DNA of 64,000 nt from Orenia metallireducens (GTDB taxonomy: Bacteria; Bacillota; Halanaerobiia; Halobacteroidales; Halobacteroidaceae). Location of the stretch: assembly GCF_003001995.1 (NCBI RefSeq), contig NZ_PVNB01000003.1:1-64000 (forward strand). The letters run 5' to 3'. Numbering within the stretch: the first letter of the stretch is position 1; each line of letters opens with the position of its first letter. Made by a program: the position numbers and the translations under genes. Below are positions 56,943 through 64,000 of this stretch, in pieces. The notes below the pieces were generated by a model, which saw only the letters and a program-made list of their open reading frames with translations, ran no database searches and was not told where the DNA came from.

Positions 56943-57704
56943 TTACATCTTAAGGCAGAATTCTAGTTCACTCTCCCCTAATCTAATTTTATCACCATCT
57001 ACCAATCTCTTACTTTCGATCAACTGATTATTAACAAAAACACCATTTGTACTATTGAGATCATTAATTAAGTAATAATGACCCTTTTTAATAATTTGAG
57101 CATGAACCCTTGAGACTTTATGATCTACTAAGACAACCTCATTATTCTCTTGACGACCTATATTGGTCTCTATAGAGTTGATTTCAAATCTCTTTAGCTC
57201 AACTCCATTATCTAATAACCTTAAATAGCACTCCCTTTGGGAAAGAGGTCTCACTTTTACAGTATGATTTATCTTTGCTAAATTATTACTATTCTCTTCT
57301 GGAACTTTAAATATTTTCGTGCCACCATCTTCAGTATTCTCCAGGTTAAATTCATCAAGACTAAACTCACCTATGACCATCAAATTCTCTTCAACTTTAG
57401 TACTGAGTGTAAAAGCTAGCTTTAGTTCTCCTCTAAGCTTAAGACCCTTTTTAGCAATCTCCTCTAAAATTACTTTCTTTAATTTATTCTCAGTCTCCGT
57501 ATTTAAGTTATTAAGCTCATTTTTATCTTCTAGAGGGATTATAACTTTATAATCATTTGGAACATAATCACCTTCAGTTCCCTTTCTTAATCTATTCTCC
57601 ATATCAATAACTATCTTTCTAATCATCTTCTGATAAAAGGGGTTTAAAGAGTCAATCAAAAATATCTCCTTAATCTTTCTAGCCAATTTCATTGGAAACT
57701 TCAT
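56943..57704 (-). CDS. FHA domain protein with N-terminal DUF3662-like domain
   Basis: The first about 120 residues resemble the DUF3662 (FhaA N-terminal) domain. The C-terminal about 90 residues form a forkhead-associated phosphothreonine-binding domain: IGRQENNEVVLVDHKVSRVHAQI, LNDLNSTNGVFVN, RLVDGDKIRLGESELEF. Its place in the operon before the phosphatase and PASTA kinase suggests it binds a kinase substrate or the kinase itself. It has 253 residues and no membrane helix. It overlaps the rlmN end by 4 bp. Confidence 0.9.
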   Translation of the reverse strand: MKFPMKLARKIKEIFLIDSLNPFYQKMIRKIVIDMENRLRKGTEGDYVPNDYKVIIPLEDKNELNNLNTETENKLKKVILEEIAKKGLKLRGELKLAFTLSTKVEENLMVIGEFSLDEFNLENTEDGGTKIFKVPEENSNNLAKINHTVKVRPLSQRECYLRLLDNGVELKRFEINSIETNIGRQENNEVVLVDHKVSRVHAQIIKKGHYYLINDLNSTNGVFVNNQLIESKRLVDGDKIRLGESELEFCLKM

Positions 57705-58738
57705 CTTTTCGCCTCCTTGGCTTGTAATTGCCCACAGGCTGCAGCAATGTCAGCACCCCGCTCTACTCTAACTGTAACTGCTATCCCTTCATGCTCTAAT
57801 TCAGCTTTAAAATTATTTATCCTATTCCTATCTGGTTTACTATACTCTAGACCTTCTACTTGATTGATTGGAATCAAATTCACATGGCATAATATCCCTG
57901 ATAATAGTTTTGCTAACTCTCTAGCATCCTTTGGGGAATCATTGACTCCTTTAACTAAAGAATATTCAAAACTAATCCTCCGCCCTGTCTTCTCTATATA
58001 ATAACGACAGCTCTCTAATAAGTCTTCTAAGGGATATCTATCATTAATGGGCATCATCTGACTTCTCAATCTATTATTAGAAGCATGTAAGGAGATGGCT
58101 AAGGTCAACTGTAGCTCTTCTTCTGCTAAGCTCTTAATCTCTGCTACCAGACCACAAGTGGACAAGGTAATTCTTCTCATCCCTATATTCAATCCATTAC
58201 CATCATTCATCAAACTGATAGCTTTAAGTACTTGATTATAGTTAGCTAAAGGCTCTCCCATCCCCATCAAAACTACATTACTAATCTCCTCATCTCTCAA
58301 TCTAGCAATGCTTATAATCTGATTGATAATCTCCCCTGAGCTTAAGTTTCTAGTCAGACCATTTAACCCAGTAGCACAGAAATTACACCCCATTCCACAG
58401 CCTACTTGGGTAGAGATACAGACACTACGTCTGTTATCCTGATAAGGCATAAAGACACTCTCTATCCGCTGACCATCCTCTAATTCAAAAAGATATTTAA
58501 TAGTACCATCTTTAGATTCTTGAGAGGCAATCACTTCCAATTGGCTAATATAAGCTCTATTAACTAACTTGTCTCTCAAACCCTTAGAAAGATTACTCAT
58601 CTGTGAAAAGTCTATAACCTTCTTATCATAGATCCAGTTAAATAGCTGTTTGGCTCGAAAACTCGCTTCACCTAAAGAACTAACTACTTCTTTCAACTCT
58701 TCTAAGCTTAGTCCCATCAAATCTACTCTTTCTCCCAT
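57701..58738 (-). CDS. rlmN: 23S rRNA (A2503-C2)-methyltransferase, radical SAM
   Basis: It methylates A2503 of 23S rRNA (and often A37 of some tRNAs). The cluster motif CGMGCNFCATG (C-x3-C-x2-C) and the substrate-handling segments VLMGMGEPLANY and SLHASNN are visible. The C-terminal Cys that accepts the methyl adduct is in ADIAAACGQL. The 345 residues are normal. It overlaps the FHA gene by 4 bp, so the two are coupled. Confidence 0.96.
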   Translation of the reverse strand: MGERVDLMGLSLEELKEVVSSLGEASFRAKQLFNWIYDKKVIDFSQMSNLSKGLRDKLVNRAYISQLEVIASQESKDGTIKYLFELEDGQRIESVFMPYQDNRRSVCISTQVGCGMGCNFCATGLNGLTRNLSSGEIINQIISIARLRDEEISNVVLMGMGEPLANYNQVLKAISLMNDGNGLNIGMRRITLSTCGLVAEIKSLAEEELQLTLAISLHASNNRLRSQMMPINDRYPLEDLLESCRYYIEKTGRRISFEYSLVKGVNDSPKDARELAKLLSGILCHVNLIPINQVEGLEYSKPDRNRINNFKAELEHEGIAVTVRVERGADIAAACGQLQAKEAKR

Positions 58739-58761
58739 TCTTAACTTCCTTCCCCTTTGTT

Positions 58762-58871
58762 CAGTTTACAGTGTACAATTTACAGTTATAGTTCAAAATC
58801 ATTTAATACTTTAACTGTACTTTTAATAACTTTCTTTTAATCTCGTTAGTAGCTACTCGTCACTCATTACC
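58762..58871. repeat. Intergenic repeat at the rsmB-rlmN junction
   Basis: The arm GTTTACAGTGTACAATTTACAG (about 58763) has a partial inverse copy CTTTAACTGTAC (about 58810). A second set with the words GTTAGTAGCTACTCGTCACTC (58845-58866) runs into the end of rsmB. Both word families recur at other junctions. Confidence 0.65.
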
Positions 58872-60206
58872 GCTTTTAACCATTTTTGCTATAAAAAATC
58901 CTTCAATTAAGTTATCATCAGGAAGCAACTGTAAAGTTCCCTCTGTTAGATACTCTGTTAATCCAAAGCTTTGCGCCGTTTGACTTAAATCAACCAATTT
59001 AAAATTATCATGTTTTTCTAGAAAACCTTTAATAATATCTATATTCTCTTCATCAGTAAAGGTACAGGTACTATAGATCAATACTCCCCCAGCTTTAAGT
59101 AGCTTAGCTCCATTTTCTAATAATTCTGCCTGTAGCTGCTGTAGTTCTAGCAGATCTTGAGGCTTTTTTTGCCAACGAATCTCTGGCTTCTTAGCCATAA
59201 TCCCCAAACCAGAACAAGGAGCATCTACTAGGAGCTTATCTATCTTCTCAGTAAAGCTAACCTCTCTTCCATCACTACAGATGGTCTCTACATTAGTAAT
59301 TCCAAGCCTAGTACAATTTTCATGGATCAATTCTAGCTTATGTTGATGGACATCGACAGCATAGACTTGTCCACCATTATTCATCAGTTGTGAGAGATGG
59401 GTTGTCTTACCACCTGGAGCACTACATAAATCTACAACTCTATCATCAGCCTCAGGAGCTAAGATATGGGCTACCAACATTGATGCCAAGCCTTGCACCT
59501 GAAATTTACCTTCCTCAAAAGACTTTAACCTATCTATCGATGGATATTTGATTAAATTGATTGCTTCTGGCACTAAAGCTATAGGCTCAGCAGTAACCTG
59601 ATCCTCTACTAAGCTTTGAATTAAAGAGTCTCTATTAGTCTTTAAAGTATTTGTTCTAATTACAGTAGCAGGTATTTTGTTTAGATTATTAGCAATCTCA
59701 ATTGCTTTATCGATCCCATAGTTTTTTACCCAGCGCTCTACCAACCATTGGGGCTGTGAATACTTATATCTAATATGCTGAACTGGATCCTTCTCTAACT
59801 TAGGATAGTTAATCTTATCTAAATTACGGATGATATTTCGTAAGACACCATTGATAAATTTAATAGCTCCTCGATTACACTTGGATTTAGCAGCCTCTAC
59901 AGTTTCATTCACAGCCACTGGAGCAGGTATCTTGTCTAAATAATAGACCTGATAAACCCCCAGCCTCAAAGAATTTCTCACCCAAGGTGTCATCTTCTTG
60001 ACCTGACGGCTGGCAAATTTGTTGATAATCCAGTCTAGAGTATTTCTTCTTCTGATAACTCCATAGATAAGCTGAGTAGCTAAACTCCTATCCCTTTTAT
60101 CCAAATTGGATTTATTCAATAAAGTATTTACTACTAGGTTAGAGAATCCATCCTCTTCATTAATCTTATATATTCCTTCTAATGATATCACTCTTGCATT
60201 TCTCAT
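58860..60206 (-). CDS. rsmB: 16S rRNA (C967-C5)-methyltransferase RsmB
   Basis: The N-terminal NusB-like RNA-binding domain (about 1-140) is followed by a SAM-dependent methyltransferase: VDLCSAPGGKTTHL, VDAPCSGLG, and the catalytic Cys in YSTCTFTDEEN. It has about 448 residues. GGAGG before ATG 60206 (MRNARVIS) decides the start. It follows the metallopeptidase terminator and leads the rlmN-FHA-stp-prkC run. Confidence 0.96.
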   Translation of the reverse strand: MRNARVISLEGIYKINEEDGFSNLVVNTLLNKSNLDKRDRSLATQLIYGVIRRRNTLDWIINKFASRQVKKMTPWVRNSLRLGVYQVYYLDKIPAPVAVNETVEAAKSKCNRGAIKFINGVLRNIIRNLDKINYPKLEKDPVQHIRYKYSQPQWLVERWVKNYGIDKAIEIANNLNKIPATVIRTNTLKTNRDSLIQSLVEDQVTAEPIALVPEAINLIKYPSIDRLKSFEEGKFQVQGLASMLVAHILAPEADDRVVDLCSAPGGKTTHLSQLMNNGGQVYAVDVHQHKLELIHENCTRLGITNVETICSDGREVSFTEKIDKLLVDAPCSGLGIMAKKPEIRWQKKPQDLLELQQLQAELLENGAKLLKAGGVLIYSTCTFTDEENIDIIKGFLEKHDNFKLVDLSQTAQSFGLTEYLTEGTLQLLPDDNLIEGFFIAKMVKSGNE

Positions 60207-60237
60207 ATAAAAATCCTCCATTTATGTAATTATTATA

Positions 60238-60292
60238 ACAGTGACGAGTCAACAGTAGCCAAGAAAATTTCACTGATTTACTCGCTACTAAA
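60238..60292. repeat. Intergenic repeat before rsmB
   Basis: ACAGTGACGAGTCAACAGTAGC (about 60238-60259) faces the partial inverse copy ACTGATTTACTCGCTACT (60272-60289). It uses the GTGACGAGT word family. Confidence 0.65.
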
Positions 60293-60400
60293 TTATAGTA
60301 GTTTCTATGTTCTATAATAATATTAAATTTTTAAACCTCTAATTTATATAATACCAAGATATAATCTATTATTCCATAGATATATTAAATTAACTCATAA

Positions 60401-60455
60401 AAAGAAAAGCCGATTCATCCCTACCTCTATATAGATCAGGGTTTCTCGGCTAATC
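60401..60455 (-). terminator. Terminator after the zinc metallopeptidase gene
   Basis: On the minus strand AGCCGA / TCGGCT encloses an inner CCCT / AGGG stem, followed by TTTTCTTTTT. Confidence 0.75.
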
Positions 60456-60475
60456 TTAATAATATCTAAAGTATA

Positions 60476-61168
60476 TCAATCATCATCCATCATTCTACTA
60501 AGCACTAATAATCTAATTAAATGACCAATAGCCACTAAGGTAGCAGCAACATAAGTTAAGGCAGCTGCATTTAAGACCTTCTTAGCTCCAGAGATCTCTT
60601 GTCTATCTAAATAGTTATGCTTCTCTAATAGCTTCAAAGCTCGACTACTTGCATTAAACTCTACTGGCAGAGTAACAATCTGGAATAAGGCTGCACCAGC
60701 AAAGAAGATCAAGCCTAGATTCAATAAGAATCCTGAACCAAAGATTAAACCAATCATCGCTAAAAAAGGTCCTGCTTGAGATCCCAAGTTGGCAACTGGC
60801 ACTAAAGAATGGCGAAATCTCAAAGGTGCATAATCTACATTATCCTGAATAGCATGACCTGTCTCATGGGCTGCTACTCCCAGTGCTGCTAAGGAACTAC
60901 TCCCATAAACATTTGAGGATAACCTTAGCGTCTTGGAACGAGGATCATAATGGTCTGTCAACTCACCACTTACCCTCTCTACACTGACATCATTGATTCC
61001 TTCATTTCTCAACAACTGATAAGCTATATCGGCTCCAGTCAGATTACTTTTAGAGCGAACATCCAAATACTTGTTGAAAGTACTTTTGACCTTAAACTGT
61101 GCATAAAGAGCCAATAAAATCGCCGGTAATACAATAATCATCGTTGGATCAAAAAAGAAGAAAGGCAT
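60476..61168 (-). CDS. YugP-like membrane zinc metallopeptidase
   Basis: This protein of about 230 residues has an N-terminal membrane helix (MPFFFFDPTMIIVLPAILLALYAQ), the zinc motif HETGH in LGVAAHETGHAIQD, further helices (about 115-160), and a C-terminal helix pair. This pattern is the neutral zinc metallopeptidase family 2 (YugP). AGGGGG before ATG 61168 decides the start. The natural substrate is unknown. It may be the last gene of the priA-def-fmt run. Confidence 0.88.
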   Translation of the reverse strand: MPFFFFDPTMIIVLPAILLALYAQFKVKSTFNKYLDVRSKSNLTGADIAYQLLRNEGINDVSVERVSGELTDHYDPRSKTLRLSSNVYGSSSLAALGVAAHETGHAIQDNVDYAPLRFRHSLVPVANLGSQAGPFLAMIGLIFGSGFLLNLGLIFFAGAALFQIVTLPVEFNASSRALKLLEKHNYLDRQEISGAKKVLNAAALTYVAATLVAIGHLIRLLVLSRMMDDD

Positions 61169-61190
61169 TAATCTTAACCCCCTCAAATTA

Positions 61191-61287
61191 GTTTACAGTG
61201 TATAGTGTATAATTGATAATTATAAAACCTAAATGAATTTAATGGTTTTGAACTTAACTGTAAATTATCAACTATCAACTATCAACT
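61191..61287. repeat. Inverted repeat arrays between the DUF116 and metallopeptidase genes
   Basis: The left arm (61191-61224) reads GTTTACAGTGTATAGTGTATAA and onward. The right arm (61252-61287) has perfect heptads ATTATCA, ACTATCA, ACTATCA, followed by ACTG. The arms are partial inverse copies. Confidence 0.78.
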
Positions 61288-62020
61288 GCTTGATAGCTTC
61301 TTCTATCTTCTCTATCTCAACACCAGTATTGATACAAGGACCATGGGGTCGTAGATTGACCACCCCGATTACTGGCATAGGATAGATATCTTGGATTCCA
61401 CTACTTAAATCACGTTCACAGGCTACAGCAATAATCGCCTTTGGTCTGATATCTTTGATAATCTTTCTAGCTAAAGTACCACCAGTTGCAATCGCTAAAT
61501 GGACTCTATACTTTTCAGTAACTTCAATCAAGTCCTGTACTTGGCACCTGCCACAGCGTTTACAATTATTTAGATCAGTGGTCACTCTAAAGCTACATTC
61601 TGAATTCTGAATACAATGGGGTACCAATACCATGATATCCTCAGGAGCTAAATTCATCTTTTCAGGATTGATCAACTGATTACTTACATTGATAAATGAT
61701 GATTGAATCGACTCCTTATCAAGACCAAGCAGCCCCCCTAAATAGATAATTACAGGTAGAAAATAAGAGATAACTATCTTAGTAGGGATAATTAAAGGCT
61801 TGATGGGCTTACCTAATTTCTGTGTTAAGATAATACCTAAAATCCCTAAGATTAATAAGAGGGCTAGAATAGATAAAACTATACTTATAATTATTAATAC
61901 CCCTTTACTTAGTAGACTAAAACCAAAAAAGTTTAGATACCAGACTCCCCCTACAAAGATACTTAATATAGCTAATGCTAGTAATAATAGTCCCATAAAT
62001 AGTCCCTTTGATTTCTCCAT
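61268..62020 (-). CDS. DUF116 family protein
   Basis: This 250-residue protein has two to three N-terminal membrane helices (about 8-105) and a cytosolic DUF116 domain with conserved cysteines: VPHCIQNSEC, then NCKRCGRC (C-x2-C-x2-C), and later VACERDLSSG and NLRPHGPCINTG. The cysteine arrangement suggests an iron-sulfur or zinc site. The function is unknown. It starts 5 bp after the fmt stop codon and is part of the same operon. Confidence 0.85.
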   Translation of the reverse strand: MEKSKGLFMGLLLLALAILSIFVGGVWYLNFFGFSLLSKGVLIIISIVLSILALLLILGILGIILTQKLGKPIKPLIIPTKIVISYFLPVIIYLGGLLGLDKESIQSSFINVSNQLINPEKMNLAPEDIMVLVPHCIQNSECSFRVTTDLNNCKRCGRCQVQDLIEVTEKYRVHLAIATGGTLARKIIKDIRPKAIIAVACERDLSSGIQDIYPMPVIGVVNLRPHGPCINTGVEIEKIEEAIKQLIVDS

Positions 62021-62025
62021 AAGCT

Positions 62026-62970
62026 TTATTCTCCTAACTTGCTTCCTACTTTAATATCATATCCCCTTAGATAATCGGTAGCATCTATTCTCTGCTTACT
62101 GGCTGGTTGCACCTCTGTCAATAATAACTGACCTTTTCCAGTCTGTACTACAATCCCTAACTCATCATCTACCTTGACAACAGTACCAGGGTTTATTCCT
62201 GCTTTAGAATTATCATCATAGACCTTAGAGTTCCATAGCTTTAGGCGACTCCCATCACAATATGTATAAGAACCTGGCCATGGATTTAGTCCCCTAATTA
62301 GATTCCAGATACTCTTAGCATCCTTAGACCAATCGACCAATCCTTCTTGTTTAGATATCTTAGGTGCATAAGTAGCCTGTTTATCATCTTGCTCTTCTCT
62401 AGGTGCACTACCCTCTTCAAGCTGCTTTAAGGTTTCTACTATTAAATTTGCCCCTAAATTAGAAAGCTTATCATGTAATGTCCCTACAGTATCTTCAGGA
62501 GCAATATCTAACTCATCCTTTAAGATCATATCACCAGTATCCATTCCCTTATCCATATGCATAGTAGTAATTCCCGTCTTCTCTTCACCATCGATAATCG
62601 CTCGATGGATTGGAGCTGCACCTCTATACCTTGGTAATAAAGAAGCATGGATATTGATACAACCATATTTAGGTAGATTCAATACCTCCTCTTTTAGAAT
62701 CTGTCCATAAGCAACCACTACAATTGCTTCTGGATTCCATTCCTTAAGCTTGGCTATTCCCTTAGCAGTAGAGACCTTCTCTGGCTGAAATACCTCTATG
62801 TTATGCTTTAAAGCTTCCTTCTTAACTGGAGTTGGCTTTACCTGCTGCCCTCTCCCCCTTTTGCGGTCTGGTTGACTGACCACACCAACTACATCTAGAA
62901 ACTCGGCTTCAATCAATGCCTGTAAACAAGGAACTGCAAAATCTGGTGTTCCCATAAATGCAACTCTCAT
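62026..62970 (-). CDS. fmt: Methionyl-tRNA formyltransferase
   Basis: It formylates initiator Met-tRNA using 10-formyl-THF. Family segments are AFMGTPDFAVPCLQAL, VSQPDRKRGRGQQVKPTPVK, the catalytic region GCINIHASLLPRYRGAAPIHRAI, and GMDTGDMI. A C-terminal OB-like domain is present. It has about 314 residues. TTGGAGG before ATG 62970 (MRVAFMG) decides the start over an upstream extension. It follows def, the usual order. Confidence 0.97.
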   Translation of the reverse strand: MRVAFMGTPDFAVPCLQALIEAEFLDVVGVVSQPDRKRGRGQQVKPTPVKKEALKHNIEVFQPEKVSTAKGIAKLKEWNPEAIVVVAYGQILKEEVLNLPKYGCINIHASLLPRYRGAAPIHRAIIDGEEKTGITTMHMDKGMDTGDMILKDELDIAPEDTVGTLHDKLSNLGANLIVETLKQLEEGSAPREEQDDKQATYAPKISKQEGLVDWSKDAKSIWNLIRGLNPWPGSYTYCDGSRLKLWNSKVYDDNSKAGINPGTVVKVDDELGIVVQTGKGQLLLTEVQPASKQRIDATDYLRGYDIKVGSKLGE

Positions 62971-63012
62971 TCTATCCCTCCAATTTAAAAACAAAATAAA
63001 TTTCAAAAACTT

Positions 63013-63112
63013 ATTAGCCACGAATTTCACAAATCTTCACTAATTAATTCAAAATCATTTAAATTAATCTTTTTATTTTATTCGTGTCCTATTAGTGTTA
63101 ATTTGTGGCTAA
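63013..63112. repeat. Inverted repeat arrays between def and fmt
   Basis: The left arm (63013-63046) begins TTAGCCACGAATTTCAC. The right arm (63078-63112) ends TTAATTTGTGGCTAA. Paired inversely they share CACGAAT, CACTAAT and TTAGCCAC words, as eight-base-like units. Confidence 0.78.
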
Positions 63113-63183
63113 ACATATTCATTTTTTCATCTTGTATTATGTAGAGTGTGAGTAGATTTTCACTCACACTCATCCTTTATATT

Positions 63184-63621
63184 TTAGAGATAATCAACAA
63201 ATAACTTACCATCTAAGTGATCTATCTCATGTTGTAAAGCACGAGCTAATAACCCTTTTCCCTTAACTATTATCTCTTTGCCATCTCTATCTAGAGCTTC
63301 AACCTTAACTTTATAAGCTCGCTCTACCTTGGCAGTTTTTTCTGGAATACTTAGACACCCCTCATTATCAATATAGGTCTTCTCAGAGCTTTCAATAATC
63401 TCTGGATTAATCAATTCAAGAATTCCAGAACCGACATCTATCACCACAATCCTTTTAGAGATACCCACTTGAGGAGCAGCTAGTCCTACTCCTGGTGCAT
63501 CATACATAGTCTCTGCCATATCATCAAGTAATTTTCTAGTTTTATCAGTTACCTCTTCTACTTCTTTACATTTAGTTCTTAAGACAGGATCCCCTATCTC
63601 TCTAATCTTTAATAACGCCAT
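63184..63621 (-). CDS. def: Peptide deformylase
   Basis: It removes the N-formyl group from nascent proteins. All three motifs are present: [15 protein letters not shown] and QHEIDHLDG (two His and one Cys metal ligands, with the catalytic Glu). It has 145 residues. CGGAGGTG before ATG 63621 (MALLKIRE) decides the start. It lies in the order priA-def-fmt. Confidence 0.97.
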   Translation of the reverse strand: MALLKIREIGDPVLRTKCKEVEEVTDKTRKLLDDMAETMYDAPGVGLAAPQVGISKRIVVIDVGSGILELINPEIIESSEKTYIDNEGCLSIPEKTAKVERAYKVKVEALDRDGKEIIVKGKGLLARALQHEIDHLDGKLFVDYL

Positions 63622-63641
63622 CTTTAAACACCTCCGAAAAT

Positions 63642-63737
63642 TCAATTCACAATTTATAATTGACGATTTACAATTAAATTCTATAAATCAATCACTTGTA
63701 ATTGTAAATTGTACACTTTACATTATCAATTAGTAAT
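63642..63737. repeat. Inverted repeat arrays between priA and def
   Basis: The left arm (63642-63680; CACAATTTATAATTGACG and onward) faces the right arm (63695-63737; TGTAATTGTAAATTGTACAC and onward). The words match the ribD-ribE junction (TTTACAATT, TGTACAATT). Confidence 0.75.
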
Positions 63738-63742
63738 TATTA

Positions 63743-64000
63743 TTATAACATTCCTAATGGGTCAACATCAACACTTACCTTAATTGTCTTTAAAGTAGAT
63801 AATTCATTTAGTTTCATCAAGCTCTCCTGATTGATACTTCTCATAGTATCTAAGTCTCCCCCTTTAAGTAATAACTGCCACCTATGTTGCCCTCTTACCT
63901 TACTTAAAGGAGCTTGCACAGGACCTAAGAGCATTATCCCTTCTTCATCTAGTTTATGCAATTTCTCTCTGATAATATCACTTAATAGATTTGAAACCTC
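63743..64000 (-). CDS. priA: Primosomal protein N' (PriA helicase), C-terminal end (partial)
   Basis: The frame is open to the right edge and ends at 63743. It covers only the last 85 or so residues: GPVQAPLSKVRGQHRWQLLLKGGD is the typical PriA C-terminal domain, and the end SVDVDPLGML is also typical. The 5' part lies outside the window. PriA restarts stalled replication forks. It heads the operon with def and fmt. Confidence 0.93.
   Translation of the reverse strand, partial: EVSNLLSDIIREKLHKLDEEGIMLLGPVQAPLSKVRGQHRWQLLLKGGDLDTMRSINQESLMKLNELSTLKTIKVSVDVDPLGML

Overview
The window is a low-GC, densely coding chromosomal segment of a Gram-positive (Firmicutes-type) anaerobe that probably forms spores. 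The support is a YteA-type DksA/TraR protein, an NAD-linked class 1B dihydroorotate dehydrogenase (PyrD plus PyrK), PyrR attenuators, strong Shine-Dalgarno sites, and three promoters resembling those read by the late mother-cell sigma factor SigK. The protein set and low GC would fit a halophilic Halanaerobiales/Halobacteroidaceae-like organism, but that placement is inference. Nearly every gene is on the minus strand. No phage, insertion sequence, CRISPR array or defence island was seen.

Layout (ascending positions; minus-strand operons read right to left). 1-618: the 5' end of a 16S rRNA gene leaving the window, with five tandem promoters. 619-7323: a P-type Ca2+ ATPase, the ribosome rescue factor RqcH, and a MATE efflux pump with its MarR repressor. 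7735-13385: a giant Ser/Thr-kinase-like/AAA/GAF/PAS/histidine kinase split by a frame change at a run of ten A. 13611-19001: sucrose phosphorylase with a LacI repressor and large palindromic operators, a GNAT acetyltransferase and a double HD/HD-GYP protein. 19179-34403: the whole de novo pyrimidine pathway (pyrR, uraA, pyrB, pyrC, pyrF, carA, carB, pyrK, pyrD, pyrE) with four PyrR attenuators and two orphan histidine kinases in the middle. 34652-46397: rluD-type synthase, lspA, lrgAB, yteA, a GH13 cyclomaltodextrinase, tRNA-Asn, type-4 uracil-DNA glycosylase, a coiled-coil unknown, a ylqG/ylqH-like pair, nth and a carbohydrate-esterase-like hydrolase. 46647-47832: two His-rich YmaF-family genes and a 31-codon basic peptide gene, each behind a SigK-like promoter. 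47881-52518: riboflavin operon behind an FMN riboswitch. 52593-64000: rpe, rsgA, PASTA kinase, PP2C phosphatase, FHA protein, rlmN, rsmB, a zinc metallopeptidase, a DUF116 protein, fmt, def and the 3' end of priA.

The least expected content lies between genes. Five copies of a small MITE-like element share CGACACTTT-type inverted ends but have different interiors. About a dozen other junctions, many inside operons, hold quasi-palindromes built from seven- or eight-base units, with a different word at each junction. One such word family (GGTTAGGTAG-like) also fills the interior of two of the MITE-like copies. Together these look like a genome-wide population of short intergenic hairpin elements. 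The second notable unit is the putative spore-layer cluster of His-rich repeat proteins, in which HxH pairs recur with strict 14/18-residue spacing.
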